Below are positions 45,264-58,032 of a DNA stretch of 64,000 bases, piece after piece (within the stretch, counting starts at the first letter, position 1; every line of letters starts with the position of its first letter). The position numbers and the translations under genes are program-made. Source of the DNA: Pollenia angustigena (Eukaryota; Arthropoda; Insecta; Diptera; Polleniidae); NCBI GenBank assembly GCA_930367215.1, contig OV884056.1, positions 86,067,285-86,131,284 of the forward strand. The letters run 5' to 3'. The notes under the pieces are model-generated. The model saw nothing but the letters and a program-made list of their open reading frames with translations, was not told the DNA's origin and did not search any database.

Positions 45264-46045
45264 GGGTGGTTAAATTTTAAGGGCCGATGTTGATTTTGAA
45301 TAAAACACAAAGTATTTAGGAAATTATTGTCATTTTTTTTTTTTTTTTTTTGATAATATTGATATGATATAATTATGTATGGAACAAAATATCGGCAAAA
45401 TAACCGCCGCGACCTCGGCGGCACACCTCCATCCGATGGTCCAAATTTTTGATGACGCTGAGGCCTAATTGAGGTTCTATGCCGTTAATGTGCCGAATTA
45501 TCTCCAAAAAAAAGAATTCCAACGGTGTCAAATCACATGATCTTGGCGGCCAATTGACATCGCCACCACGTGAGATAACAAGGCCAATGAATTTGTCGCG
45601 CAAAAGAGCCATTGTTTAGTTAGCTGTTGAAACCACATATCGTCCACATCCATATCTTCCAATTCGGGTCATAAAAAGTTCGTTATCATCTCACGATAGC
45701 GAACACCATTTACAGTAACGGCCTGACCGGCCTTATTTTGGGAAAAATGCGGCCCGATGATGCCGGCAGCCAATAATTCGCGCCAAACAGTCACTCTTTG
45801 GGGATTATCATTCGCCCAAATGCGGCCATTCTGCTTATTGACGAATCCACTGAGGTGAAAATGTTCCTCATCACTGCATTCACGAAGTGCAAGATATGCA
45901 TTTTGATTTGAACGCCCATTTTCAAAATAAGTCTGAATAATTTTATCGCGTTGCTCGATTGTGTATCTTTCCGTGATTTAAATTGAGTTAGTCTGAAAAT
46001 GAGAAATGTCAAACGAAATGAAGAAAAAAACTTGACGTTTAGGTG
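45264..46045 (-). pseudogene. DD41D (rosa-like) mariner relic, second copy
   Basis: The terminal repeat GGGTGGTTAAATTTTAAGGG at 45264 matches the end at 24278. Minus-strand pieces: LRDKFIGLVISRGGDVNWPP, SCDLTPLEFF, upstream a frame with SDEEHFHLSGF, and near the 5' end YTIEQRDKIIQTYFEN. A deletion follows LTPLEFF, and the third Asp is changed to Glu (PLE). Inserted in the hAT copy. Confidence 0.7.
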
Positions 46046-46500
46046 TTTATTAGACTTTGCATGCCGCTGTTAGCAAATTTGAACGAATTTTCGCAATTTT
46101 GCAAACTCTTCCGAATTTTTCAAATTTTGCGTAGCTTTGTTGCTCTTTCAGGCAATCGTCGCCGTTTTAAACAACCGACAAACCGAAGTCACCAACATAT
46201 TTTACAAGGCACTATCAACACTGTCGATTTATACGGAGCGAAAAGTTTAATGCCTTTTGCCATCAGTAAAGGTGAATTTTTAAGAATAAAACATGCAACC
46301 CTTTGGAGAGAAAACCATTTTTAAGAAACGAATACCAAATTGGATTTTTTTAAATAAAACATCACATTTTTTTTTAGAAAAGAAAAGAAAACAACAAATA
46401 AAAAATATATAAAAAATAACAAATATGTATGTATCCATATGGGTTATGTTTGCTACTAGTGAAATTGTACTTTACTTTGTACTTTACTATTGAAAATCTA

Positions 46501-48290
46501 ATTCAGAAGTCGTAAAAAATCCTTTAACACAAGCTTTTTACGAAAACTAACAAGTGCACTCAAAAATCAGTCGGCAAGTCGAACTCCATCCTAAGCTTGT
46601 GCAAAATCGTCCCGTAAAGCTGTTGAACATTCTTCCATTAAATTAATTTTTTTTTTTTTGTTTTCATGTACAAAATACCACATTCTTTATTATTTTTGTT
46701 AATTTCATGCAAGGCTAGTTTTTCTTATGAAACAAAACTCTTTTTTGGCAAAAAGGATTTGCATAAAAGTTCAGCCTTTTAAAAAAGTGGAATGAAGTCA
46801 CACACAAGCTAAATTGTTTGAAACCAACCATAATCCGTCATGTTTCATGCTTAGTTTTTATTTAATTTTTTAAATTTGTTAAGAAAATTTTTTTATTTCA
46901 AGTGCTTATCAGCTGGGGAAATGTACTTGTGTAAATTAGCTAAGCCACAATATCACTTTTTTCTCGAATTGTATAGAAGTTCCTTATAGGGAAGTTCTAC
47001 TGTATACATCTTAAAAGACTGAATACTAATAGTTCAATGTTTTATGCAACATTTTATAAATAATTCAACAAGACATTTATGTATTTAGTATAACGTTTAA
47101 GATTGTAAACATCTTATTGACATTTTATGGCAAAAAGTCTTCTCCAAATATAACATCCAACTTTAGACATTTAGAAAAACTTGCAATACAATAAAAAGCT
47201 GAATTTCCTTTAAATCTCGTACTGGCGCCTGCATTTCCAAAATAAAAAAAAAATGAACTTAAATACATTTGTAATCGCATTTGTAATTTAAAAAAACATA
47301 CAATATAAAATAATATATGTTAGCAGTTTATAAAACATTTGGAAACATCATCAGTTCTGTTATCTCTGAAGTTGGCATACGAACATTTGTATGCATGACT
47401 GTAAAGGCTTTAAAAGCAGAACACACAATGGAGACAATAATGAGCCCATAGATCCGCTTTTAGGAAAACTAAAATGCATAAATAAAGCTAAAGTTTTAAT
47501 ACTGTTTGCAGTCTGTCTGCATCAATAAAATGAAAAACAAATAACTTTACAACTATTTTGTCTTGCAACCCCGCATAATGTTTTCTTGGGTTTTGCCAAC
47601 AGTGAAAGTTTTTTTCTTCTTCTATTAAACCTTTAAACTAAAGTCTTGATACTAAAAAGTAAAAAATGAGCGAAAAATAGTGCATAGGAACAAAAACAAA
47701 TTTACTTCCATATTGCAATATTCGCAACACTTCTTTATGAACTTCTTGAACATTCCATGAATGATGTTTTGATGGGTTTTTTTGCTTTTAAGCCGTTTAA
47801 GCGCCTATTTGTCTGCTTTAGGGGGCATAAATTCATGTTTAATTTTGTTTTTCAACTTCCCCAACAAGAACAAAAACAACCACTCTTTGCACTACTTATC
47901 CAACTTATGTATACTTGTATACTCATAGTCATGCTGACAAGTAGATGTGGAAGTTCATTGTACTTTCCTGCTTATGAAATAGTTTTTTAACAATGCTTTT
48001 CATACTTTTGTCTCTATCTGAATGTATTTTACTATAAACCATGAATTTCAAATAATGGTGTTAACATTATTTGTACTATGTTTTCATATCCGAAAGATGT
48101 AGATAAGGTTAACAGTAAAAAACAATATACATACATACATATAAAGAAATAAACATTTGTACAGGGTTAAAAATTTATGTGGTTTCAAAACCGGCGGTCT
48201 GGTAAAGCTATTAGCTGTTAAATATCTGCCATCTGAAGTATCATAATTAAGTAAAGGGTTTGCCATTTACGAATATGCATCCGAAGAACG
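46501..48290. other. AT-rich region, no gene or element recognised
   Basis: Only short ORFs without recognisable domains. No inverted ends or tandem units noticed. Confidence 0.4.
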
Positions 48291-48775
48291 CGTAAAAAAG
48301 TTTAAGACTTACTTCAAAAGTGGTGGTGCACACGTGACCACTTTTCAACCATAACGGCGAGATTTTGATCTTCATAATTCTACCTGCCGTGCAAGGAATT
48401 GGCAATATTATAAAGAAATGTTAAACGACTGGAAGCTTAACAGATTCGGTTAGGTCTGTGCATTATCATAATGTGCGCACTGCCGAAAACATCGCTTCTG
48501 TGAAAGTGTGACGGATAATCTGAATATGTTGATTCCATCGCGCTATGCACTATGGCAGTATGATAACCGACGTTTTGGCGATTTCAGATCATGCGGACAA
48601 TGTCCCACCAACATTCGTCAAGTTATCGCAAACATACCGCCCGAAATGTGCGAAATAGTTGCCGCAAACTACCTGAAAAGGATCGACTGCTGCAACCAAT
48701 CTAAAGGCGGTCATTTAAATGACATTTTATTTCGTACAAAATGGCAAGGTTCAAGCATTATAATAAAATAAAAGT
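48290..48775 (+). pseudogene. Mariner-group transposase with large internal deletion
   Basis: N-terminal side: CRKHRF, ENIASVCESVTDNLNM (in two frames), the linker typical of the helix-turn-helix region. It is then joined directly to the C-terminus, QVIANIPPEMCEIVAANYLK..SKGGHLNDILFRTKW. The catalytic domain is absent; a deletion derivative. Confidence 0.6.
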
Positions 48776-48790
48776 TTCATCGAAATCTTA

Positions 48791-48958
48791 TGGGTCGATT
48801 ATGGATAGGTAAACAACTAAAGTTGAGTTGCCAGTAGCGTAATTAGGCAACGCCGCTCATGTTAAAATATACAAAATTTTGTTTCTTCATATTTTAACAT
48901 GCCTGATTTCGCTGGTGGCAACTCAACTTCAGTTAAGTCGCCATCCGTAATCGACCCA
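48791..48958. mobile_element. Foldback MITE (TTA target)
   Basis: TGGGTCGATTATGGAT and AAAGTTGAGTTGCCAG are mirrored at the right by TGGCAACTCAACTT and TAATCGACCCA, with TTA on each side (48788-48790, 48959-48961). Confidence 0.8.
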
Positions 48959-49134
48959 TTAGCTTGTTGTGTGTTTTTTTTAGCTTTACTTTTGAAACCG
49001 AAAAACGGATAATCCGTTACCTACAAGTAGTAATATGATATCCAAAAACTATTACATCATTGTATAAGAGCATATTTTACATAGTTTTTTTTTTTTTGCC
49101 CTTCGCCACGGGTGGAAAATATATATATGTATAT

Positions 49135-49588
49135 TGGGGCGGGTCGATTTTTTTTTTTTTTGAAAATCGTATAACAAAAACGTAATCTACATAAAATTCT
49201 AAGAAAATTCTCCGAAGAAACCATGGGTCTTAAATAAAATCCTTATCCGCGCCTCTCGACTTGAAAATTTATATGACCGCCTTTGCAAAAAAAAATTTTT
49301 TTTTGAAGAAATAGCTTTTTCCAAAAAGAAATCGAATTTTTTGAATAAAATTGTTTAGTAAGGTAGTTCTTTTTCACTTTATATTTTTTTACACTCAAAA
49401 TTTTTTTTACATTAAAAAAAATTTTCACCCAAGAAAAAAAATTTTCAAGCCGAGAGGCGCGGATTAGGATTTTATTTTAGACCCATGGTTTCTTCGGAGA
49501 ATTTTCTTAGAATTTGTAGATGTAGATTACGTTTTTGCTATACGATTTTTAACTTTTTTTTTTCATCCATACAAATCGACCCGCCCTA
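49135..49588. mobile_element. hAT-type foldback with 8-bp TSD
   Basis: TGGGGCGGGTCGATTT and AAATCGACCCGCCCTA ends with an exact duplication ATGTATAT (49127-49134, 49589-49596). The arms are about 150 bp, including CCATGGGTCT and CGCGCCTCTCG mirrored at the right. The AT-rich centre gives a chance minus ORF. Confidence 0.82.
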
Positions 49589-50492
49589 ATGTATATACAT
49601 AAATGTATGTGGCATTCCACTTCTTTTAAGAAGGTGTTATTTTAAACTTCTATCTACTCATAACTTTTAAGCCCGGTTCTGAAGTGGGCCTTCCATAACT
49701 ACTAATTTTTTACGATTTTTGAAAATTTTAAAAAACTAAAATCGGTATCTAAAATGAAAAAATATTGTTTTTACAAATTTTCATAAATGGAAAAAAGTAA
49801 ATATGGAAGACCCACTACTGGACCGGGCTTAAAAGTTGTTGGGTGAATAGAAGTTTAGTCTTAATCAAAAAAACTTGGAATATTATTTTGCTGAAATGAA
49901 TCGAAGAACTAATTTTAATATTTGGACCATTACTAAAAATGGTATTGCCAAAAAACTAGAAAAAAGAGTCTTTTGAAGAGTCTTTATAAAACCAAAAACC
50001 AAGAGGACCCTCTTGAAGTGTACTTAAAAATATTACAATATTTAAGAAATGTTTTAAATAACGATTTGGCGTGGAATACCCCACATGTATATGTATAAGT
50101 TTTTCATTTCGTTTGTAAGGCTGTTTTTAAGCCCGATAGAACTTGTAATTGTAAAGGATAAGTAAAGGTAAAGGTAATGTAATAAATAAATAAATAAAAA
50201 GAATCAGTGCAATTAACCGGATTTAATGAAGTACGTTGGGTCTGTTGTCGATTGGTCGCACTTGTTATGCAGCAATTTTGTTGTTTAGTAAAAACCTTGT
50301 TGGTACCCTTAAATGAGCCCCAATGGGCTTAAAAAATACCCTTTAATTTCTACAATATCGATCTTAGACCTCATTAGGCATCTTGTGTTTTCTTTAGAGG
50401 TGGAAAACTAACATATTGGCAGCACTGTCTTTTTTGACAGCTCTCAATTGTTTTAAGGTTAGTTTGATTAAGCCATTTATCATAAATGTTAA

Positions 50493-50643
50493 TGCTGGGT
50501 ACAGACAGTGCAACCTACATGCAATCTGTTTCAATGCAACCTCAAAATATCAAAGCGTTTTGATGTTGATGCAATCTGGAATTAATGAAAATGAATTTAA
50601 TTCACTAGATTGCGTAAACGCGTTGCATAGTGTGTACCCAGCA
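50493..50643. mobile_element. MITE TGCTGGGTACA family, copy 1
   Basis: TGCTGGGTACAGACAG and TGTGTACCCAGCA ends with TAA on each side (50490-50492, 50644-50646). Copy 2, nearly identical, inverted, at 60390-60541. Confidence 0.85.
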
Positions 50644-50678
50644 TAAGACTTACGCCTGAACAACAATTGTAAATATAT

Positions 50679-50720
50679 ACAGTCAAATCCCGATAATTCG
50701 TACAAACTTAAATAGTATTC
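50679..50720 (+). repeat. Solo pogo-like terminal repeat
   Basis: TACAGTCAAATCCCGATAAT resembles pogo/Tigger ends. No matching right end seen nearby. Confidence 0.4.
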
Positions 50721-52813
50721 ATCGCTTATAAGCAATTCAATTTTTTTGGTGCTTTTAAACGAGAAATTCATTTATAATAACTCGTTTAAAACTTGTTTAA
50801 TTAAAATTAAGTAAATTTAGTTTTGATAAAATAATTTCTCTGCGTTTTTTATTGAATCTGACTCAAGTTTGAAACGAAGCGTATATGAAATTTTTTTAAT
50901 CTATTTTATTGAAATTGTATTATATTGTCATGCATTAATGCGGGATATGTATATAAGCAGATGCCTTTACACGAATTAATTTCAGCTACATATTTTAAAA
51001 AGCAAACTGTAATTGCACTAGTTTGGATGCATAAGGGGGACTTTACCGCTAAAATGGTTGTAAACGAAATATGATACGTTAACGATTCACAGCTGTTTCT
51101 CTATGGTGATGAGAATAAGGAGTAGAGCTTATAACAAATTCATGTCACTGTACTTCGTTGCTCCCCCGGCGACTGTTCATAATCTGTTTGAGGAGTACCT
51201 ATTTCTTGGCGCTGCACTCCCAATTTCGTGTTGACCGGAATCGTATTTGGTCCTACTGCAACCATTTACCCCAAAGACTTTGTAGGTCCTGCACTAGTTA
51301 TTTATGCGCCTCCCTTGGGGATCAGGTTGTAGGCTCATTTAAGCCCGAATCAGGGGAAGAAAATCTTAAAATTTTCTTTGATTATAACTTAACCCATTTT
51401 TTGGGATTTTAAAATTATATTTTGTAGAGTTTGTTTGATTTCTACTGTTTTAGGTTTTAAAATATTGAACGCCCACAAAAAAAATATCAACTCAATTGCT
51501 TGTTTTTATGTAACAGTGCACTTATGCGAATATAAACCTCAATTTCTTTTTTTGGTATCAAGTTTTATTCTCTTTGAAGCCATTTACAGTTTGCCTAGCT
51601 TTATAAGACCGATTAGAAGGGCCACCCAACCAGTTTCATTCCATAAATATTCAAAGTCCAAAAGTATGGTAAATGTGACGCTGCTTTTGATGCGTTATGT
51701 AAATGAACTTTGAAATTATTTACAGACTTCCTTACAAGTATTTAATTCCATAAGGAGGTAGTTGATAATTTTTTTTTTTTAACAGCATGACTTGTATTTT
51801 TTTTCACCACTTGTTTGTTTCATCGCTCTACAAATATGGATGCATAAGAATGCCCATATAGAACAGTGTACAACTATAATGCATCCAAATATGCAGTCAT
51901 GAGCATAAAATGCAATTGGAATAGTTAACGAGTGTATTTGAGTTGTGTAGTATACGAAACGAATACAATACAAAAGAAGTGTTTATGAAACAGTTAGTTC
52001 GGGTTCATGTACCACCCACTCGCTCAACTTAGTAAATACATTTTAAACACTTTGCTAATGACATCATTTATAATAATTGTGTAAAAACAAGCATTTGCAC
52101 ATACATATTAATTTATATTTATACTTGTTTTAGAGCCTATTGTCTTTTGTATTAGTTCGTACATATTGTTTGAATATTTTTGCATTTTTTACGACCGACC
52201 GAATAAAATTACAATTACTCATTTTAAGAAAAAAATGTTCAACAACAATGTTTGAAAAATTGGTTTAGAACCTCATTTTTGCAATTAATATAGATTAAAA
52301 ACAAATTAAGTTAGTTAATAAAAGCGATCCCACCCACTAGATCAATTCAAATCTAAGTGATATTCAGTTAATAGCATTTAACAGGAATTAATTAGTAGAT
52401 CGCTAAACTACAGCTTTTATTAAATTTTTAAAATTGTATATTCACTTATTTGGAATTTAAAATGAACCGAATTGAATATTTTAAGTAAAAGCTTTTTATT
52501 TATTACTTAAATCCACGTTCAGACTCAGACTCAACTCAATTTAACGGAACCGAAATTAGGAATTCAAATTGATAAGATTCGCACCATAATAATTCTTAGT
52601 CGCTTTTAAAAAGGAAAGGAGAATTTAGATTTGATTTCACATGCATCTCGTACCATATCGTAGATTCCATAAAATTTTTAAGCATCGTTATCAACTTAAG
52701 CATTATTAATTCTAAAACGGTTCTATTAAAATTTGTATTCTTATAAACATTTTGGAGAGTTTAAATTTAAACTCTCTGTTAACATTTTGAAATAATAATA
52801 TAATTATTAATTC
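50721..52813. other. Unassigned region
   Basis: Slightly GC-richer patch at 51150-51360 with an 84-codon plus ORF and no recognisable domain. Otherwise AT-rich. No transposon ends recognised. A host exon of an unknown gene cannot be excluded in 51150-51710. Confidence 0.3.
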
Positions 52814-53382
52814 CAGGGACCGTAACAGTAATGACTTTTTTCATAAAAGTCAGATGAAAACAGTTATTTTTTGATTTTTATTTAGTTGAACAAAAATAAC
52901 TGTTATTTTTTGATTTTTATTTTTTCGATTAAAAATAACAGTTATTGTTTGATTTTTATTTTTTTGAACAAATTTAACAGTTATTTTTTGATTTTTATTT
53001 TTTCGAGCAAAAATAAAATTTATTCTATAAATAAATTTACGTGTTTTTATAATTTAGATGACTTTAATAATTATTTTAATGTGCATAAGGAATTCCAATG
53101 ATAATTACACACAAATATAAAAATTTTAAGTCAACTAAATTATTAAATCACGTACATTTATTTAGAGAATAACTTTTATTTTTGCTCGAAAAAATAAAAA
53201 TCAAAAAATAACTGTTATTTTTGTTCAAAAAAATAAAAATCAAAAAATAACTGTTAAGTTTGATCGAAAATATAAAAATCAAAATTATAAAAATCAATAT
53301 ATTTTATCATTGACAAGTGCATGAGGAACAATTCTATATGCTTTTTTTGTTTTAAATATGTAACTGTTATTTTCGGTCCCTG
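52814..53382. mobile_element. hAT-type foldback element, copy C
   Basis: CAGGGACCGTAACAGTAAT and GTTATTTTCGGTCCCTG ends with an exact 8-bp duplication ATTAATTC (52806-52813, 53383-53390). This copy defines the family borders and its hAT nature. Confidence 0.87.
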
Positions 53383-53407
53383 ATTAATTCCTATTTGAAT
53401 TTTGTTT

Positions 53408-53640
53408 CATACCCTCCACTACAAGTGGTGAAAGAAGGTATACTCGGTTTGTCATTCCGTGTGAAATTTTTTTAATATTCATCTAAGACCCCATCTTAGT
53501 AATTTCGAGTCGTTTTAGCCATGTAAATATATTTGTCCGTCTGTTGAAAACACGCTCACTTTCAAACCACTCAAAAAAAGGAGGAAATGTTATTAATCGA
53601 AATGTGGAAGAACCACCCTCAAAAAAATTGATAACACAAG
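53408..53640 (+). repeat. Degraded tail of the dispersed repeat family
   Basis: ATACCCTCCACTACAAGTGG, GTTTGTCATTCCGTGTG and TGTTGAAAACACGCTCAC match the tail of 38450-39695; no 153-bp units. Confidence 0.6.
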
Positions 53641-54140
53641 GAAACAAAATTTAACTTTTTGGGTTGATTGGAAGTTTGATGCAATTTTTCACTCAATCGA
53701 GGTCGCTGATTTCAAATCTATTCTTCGTTTTCCTCCATCAGCTTGCATTTTTAAATTAGATGTGCCAATCCTATTTTTGACTTTTCTCCAAAAAAATAAA
53801 AGAAAAACTCTTCATTAAGCGATTTTCAAAAATATTGTTTTTAAGATGTAATTGTAGCTTTGAAAACAATCGAAATTTTTGAAATCATCAAAAAATGGTT
53901 GCTTACGTAAAAAAAAATCCAAATTTGGTATTTTTTAAAATCACGAAAAATCCAAAATGGGAAAAAGTTAAAGTCTTATTACTTGCAACAAAATGAGACA
54001 TAGATCATAAAAATCGATGATGCGTTTCACTATTATTCACAATTAAGTAAATGTACTTAATTTTTAAGTGAAGCCAAAAACGTCCATAAATAGTACAGCA
54101 GCAAACACACACATCCATATTAAGAAATTTTATTTTTGTA

Positions 54141-54983
54141 CACACAGAAAAAAATCAAGTTAAAAACGTCGAAAACAAGGTTGATTTAAATTTTTTCGGT
54201 GGTGATTTTGCTTCATACGGGTTTCATGTTAATTCAACCTGATTTTACAATAACTGCGAACAACATTTTTTTCTTTTGATATAACTATAATTCATGTTAA
54301 TTTAACATTGCAGTAAAGTTAGAGCAAAATGTAATTTATATTGAAATAACAATCGGAATCACGTTGAATGAAAGTTATTTCCAGTTGAAACAACGTGAAT
54401 TTCATGTAGAATCAAATGGGTTTGAGTGTATTTTAACAGTGTGAAGAAGTTTCAGACAACATTTGCATTTATGTAAGAATAATTCAAAACCCTGTAACAC
54501 ATGTTTCACTTATTTTGTATTCTCCTTTGTTAACAGAAGCATCAGCAGAATCGCCCGATATGGTCATCATTCTACTTTGAAAACTTGATGTACTATTTAA
54601 ATAAACAATTTTAATTAAAAGAATACGGGAATTGTCTTCTTTTTATAACATATTTTAAAAGTGAAAATAAAAAATGTACATAATTAAGTAGGTATGCATG
54701 TTAATTTAACAAGATAAACTTTTGATTTTAATACAAAACAGGTTTTTATGGGTTCAATATTGAATCCAGATTTATTTATATTTTAATATTTTTTTTTTTT
54801 TATTTTTTTAACAGTGAATAATATTAAATAAACGTAATTTAAGGTTATTTTGATATTTTTTATTAAAAATTAATATGAAATAATGATAAATTTAAGTAAA
54901 GGGCATAATTTTTCTGAAATTTAACATGATTCTCAATCAACATTTTTCCATGTTAATTTTACATGGGTATTTTTTTCTGTGTG
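54141..54983. mobile_element. MITE with CACACAGAAAAAAA ends
   Basis: CACACAGAAAAAAATC on the left, TTTTTTTCTGTGTG on the right, TA on each side (54139-54140, 54984-54985). CATGTTAATTTAAC-type words repeat inside. Confidence 0.7.
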
Positions 54984-55352
54984 TATGGAAATCGCGATTT
55001 TTATTAAATCAGTTTTCTCAGTAAATTGTGAACAAAATCGAAAGTTGTGCACCGATTAAAATGAAATAAAGCGCATTTAATTTGAAATATTTCAACTAAA
55101 GGTTCATTTTTATTTTTTAAGTTAATTTTTATTTTCAAAACTTCAACGATATCTCTGAAACTACTGGGCAAATTTAAGACCAATGTAAGCACGGCTTAAA
55201 GATAAAATTGTTGGCGAATTTTGATTTTTTTTTTCAACTGAATATGGTAAACCGTTTTCAAGTTATTCCAATATACATACATATCGTTAGCTAAAATGCA
55301 AAAAGACGTAACTAACAAAAAATTCAAAATCGAGTTTTTGATTGATTATTAT

Positions 55353-56775
55353 TAGGGATGCGATTTCCATGCAAATGCATGTTTTTTGTCGATAGTCTAA
55401 GAACGATGTCGACCAATTATCTTTCCGAATCATTAAATTTGCGTTAAAATGGCATCGATTTGTTTTTGCATATTTAGGTTTTAAATGCATATTTTTGCAT
55501 ATTTAGGTTTTTAATGCATATTTTAACATTTTTGAGCGATCTTTTATTTTCCATATTATAAAAAAGTTCTTAAAAACAAAAATTTTAAATACACAAAAAA
55601 AAACTTTCCAAAAAATTTTTAATAATCAATAAATTCTTTTGGAGCTTTGCTTTATCCAGTAAAAACTTCGGCTACAAAATAATGTCTTGAGTAATCAGGA
55701 AAACATAACACTACATACAATTCTACTGAAAGAACCAATGAATTTTACAGGGGATGTCCCAAAATGAACGCATTCAAAAGTAAGTCATTATTTTTTTTTA
55801 GAAGTCATAGAAGTTGTTATAGATGTAGTTATAGAAAAACGCTACAAAATAATGAGTTAAAGAAGCTATTCATTTTGAAAAAGTAGGCGAAGTTTTTACT
55901 GGGTAAATACAAGATTTTCAAGATTTCGACAAAAGATGCTTCTATTTTAAACCGATGCAGCATATTACATCATTAAGACTTCCAATGGGTTAAAATTACT
56001 TGCTTGGCACATGGGTTATACTTCGTTGCAGAGACTTTAGAAGCCAATTCGATTATATTGCAATTTTTAATTAAATGTATCCCTTGATTCACCTTCCACC
56101 GCAGCCAGTAGTAGCGAAATTGGGGCCTGGCTAGATGCTTCAGAATTCTATTAAAAAAAATTCGAGTAATTTAAGAATGTTTGAAGAACCGATGATTGTG
56201 CAATAACAAAAAAGGAAAATAAATATTAAATTTAAATAACACCAGAAGTCAATTAGCATTTGTATTTCCCAATTACTGATATATTGGTAAACCATTACTA
56301 ATTAGGATGGATTAAGTTCACTTAATTTAAAATTAACAATGTGGAAGGAAGAATAGCCCGTCAAATTAAAAAAAAAAAAAAAACAAATCAAAAAAGTGTT
56401 GAAAAAAAATAAGGACTTAAAAAAAACTAATTTCAAATATTTTTGATCTGATCTGGAAACAAAGTGGGATTTGCAAACCAATTTTTCCAAAATGCATTTT
56501 TATTCTTCAAGTAGAAGACAAAGTTTGACTTTTAATAAAACAGTACTTATTTATTTAAACAAACAAAAATTTTAATTAGTTATTTAAGTTTCTAAAGATA
56601 TTTGAATAACAATAGACGGAATTTTATATATTTTTGTTTTTAGTGAAATTAAAAAACGATTTTTTTAAGTTTTTAGTGCATATTTTTGTATTTTTTTAGT
56701 GCATATATTGGATTTTTAAGTGCATATTTTATGCGCATATTTTCGATTTTTAAGTGCATGAAAATCTCATCCCTA
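55353..56775. mobile_element. hAT element with GCATATTTT subterminal repeats
   Basis: TAGGGATGCGATTTCCATGCA and TGCATGAAAATCTCATCCCTA ends with an exact 8-bp duplication ATTATTAT (55345-55352, 56776-56783). GCATATTT words cluster at both ends (55468-55525, 56678-56750). Contains the MITE at 55657-55902. Fragments of the family at 664-775, 57220-57456 and possibly 18890-19795. Confidence 0.82.
55657..55902. mobile_element. MITE with CAGTAAAAACTTCG ends, copy 2
   Basis: CAGTAAAAACTTCGGCTAC and GTAGGCGAAGTTTTTACTG. Internal GGGATGTCCCAAAATGAACG is the complement of the block in copy 1 (44136). Confidence 0.75.
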
Positions 56776-57219
56776 ATTATTATGAATGCTATAAAACTAC
56801 ATGTCTTGACAAAATTTTACAAAGGGACGTTACTACAAGTTTTTTTGTTTGATGTATGCAAAACGACGTAATTACACATTTTTTCTAAGAAAATATAACG
56901 AAATGGTTTTCTTTGAAAATTGGTTGAAGAATTCCATGGACGACTTATCAATGCATGTTTTTCTGACATGTTTATAGTTTTCACTTTACAAAGTTTTTTG
57001 CTTCTCCTGTAAAATTATATTTTTGTTAGTTACGTCTATTTGCATTTTAGCTAACGATATGTATATGTGCATTAATTTTGGTATATCGCGAAAAGTCGAG
57101 CTGATAGAAAAAACTAAGTGCATATTTGGATTCAGCGTCCGCAAAAACCAACAAAAACCTTGTTTCCTTGTGTAATTCTGCTATAAAAACTAGTATAAAT
57201 TAGTGGCAGAATCCAGCAA

Positions 57220-57456
57220 TTGTATTAATAAAACAGTACTTATTTATTTAAACAATCAAAAATTTAAATGAGCTATTTAAGTTTTTGAAGATATTTGAAT
57301 AAGAATAGACTGAATTTCATATATTTTTGTTTTAAGTAAAATTTAAAAACGATATTTTATGGAAATTTTTTTAAGTTTTTAGTGCATATTTAAGATTTTT
57401 TAGTGCATATTTTAAGCGCATATTTTCGATTTTTTAGTGCATGAAAATCTCGTCTC
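57220..57456. mobile_element. Truncated right end of the GCATATTTT hAT family
   Basis: Matches about 56535-56775 (AAACAGTACTTATTTATTTA, AGTGCATATTT, then TGCATGAAAATCTCGTCTCTA). The left part is missing. Confidence 0.7.
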
Positions 57457-58032
57457 TAGTGATTATTGCCAACTTTCATGAAGATTTGTTCACAACTTAC
57501 AATAGGTCCAATAAAAACCTTCTCTTCCTTCTCACTTTAAAACGCATTAAACCAAAACGAATCATGATATTTTATTGATAATATGCTTAAAAGTTTATAT
57601 AGAAAATACTCAATGAAAAACTTTTTAAACTTATAAAAATACAACAAAGAAATTTATTTGAATATTTAAATTCGCGTATAGTTTTGTTTAAATAAGTATA
57701 ATTGAAAAATGAGTTTATTCACTTGCAGAACATTTTTTAACCACAACCCAAAATTTTCAGGTCATTGACACAATGAGTAATGCCAAGTGACAGCTTATTT
57801 GTTGATTTAAGTTATTCGCTAATTATAGTAACAGAACTTGAACTCATTTATTATAAACACACTTGCAAAATAAACCATAGAAAACTAATAGAATAAAACA
57901 AAGAGGGAAAAACATCTAACGCCGCTGTCAAAAATCTAGTTCAATGATTGTGTTAGTAAGAAATGTGTTAACGTTTCCCCGAGGAAAAATTACGTAATTC
58001 CTTTACTTTTGTATACCAAAAGAAGGCAGAAG

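Larger units (their letters stand above)
44570..46500. mobile_element. Second copy of the intron-6 hAT family, right end lost
   Basis: Starts CAGGGTTACCGCTGG and follows 12375-15938 closely (AAGGGGATTTTCC, GGTCAAGTTTTTTATAA, the CAACACTGTCGATT block at 46210, similarity fading after 46500). No piggyBac or LINE inside. Its own insertions are a foldback at 44827-44992 and a rosa relic at 45264-46045. Confidence 0.75.
55279..57057. repeat. Outer inverted repeat enclosing a hAT element
   Basis: ATATCGTTAGCTAAAATGCA and on to GACGTAACTAACAAAAA (55283-55320) is mirrored at 57012-57055. The outer unit may be an older foldback into which the hAT at 55353 inserted. Confidence 0.6.

Noticed and set aside
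51158..51713. Possible host exon(s) in two plus ORFs
   Set aside because: No recognisable protein family, no splice-consistent structure; left as unassigned.
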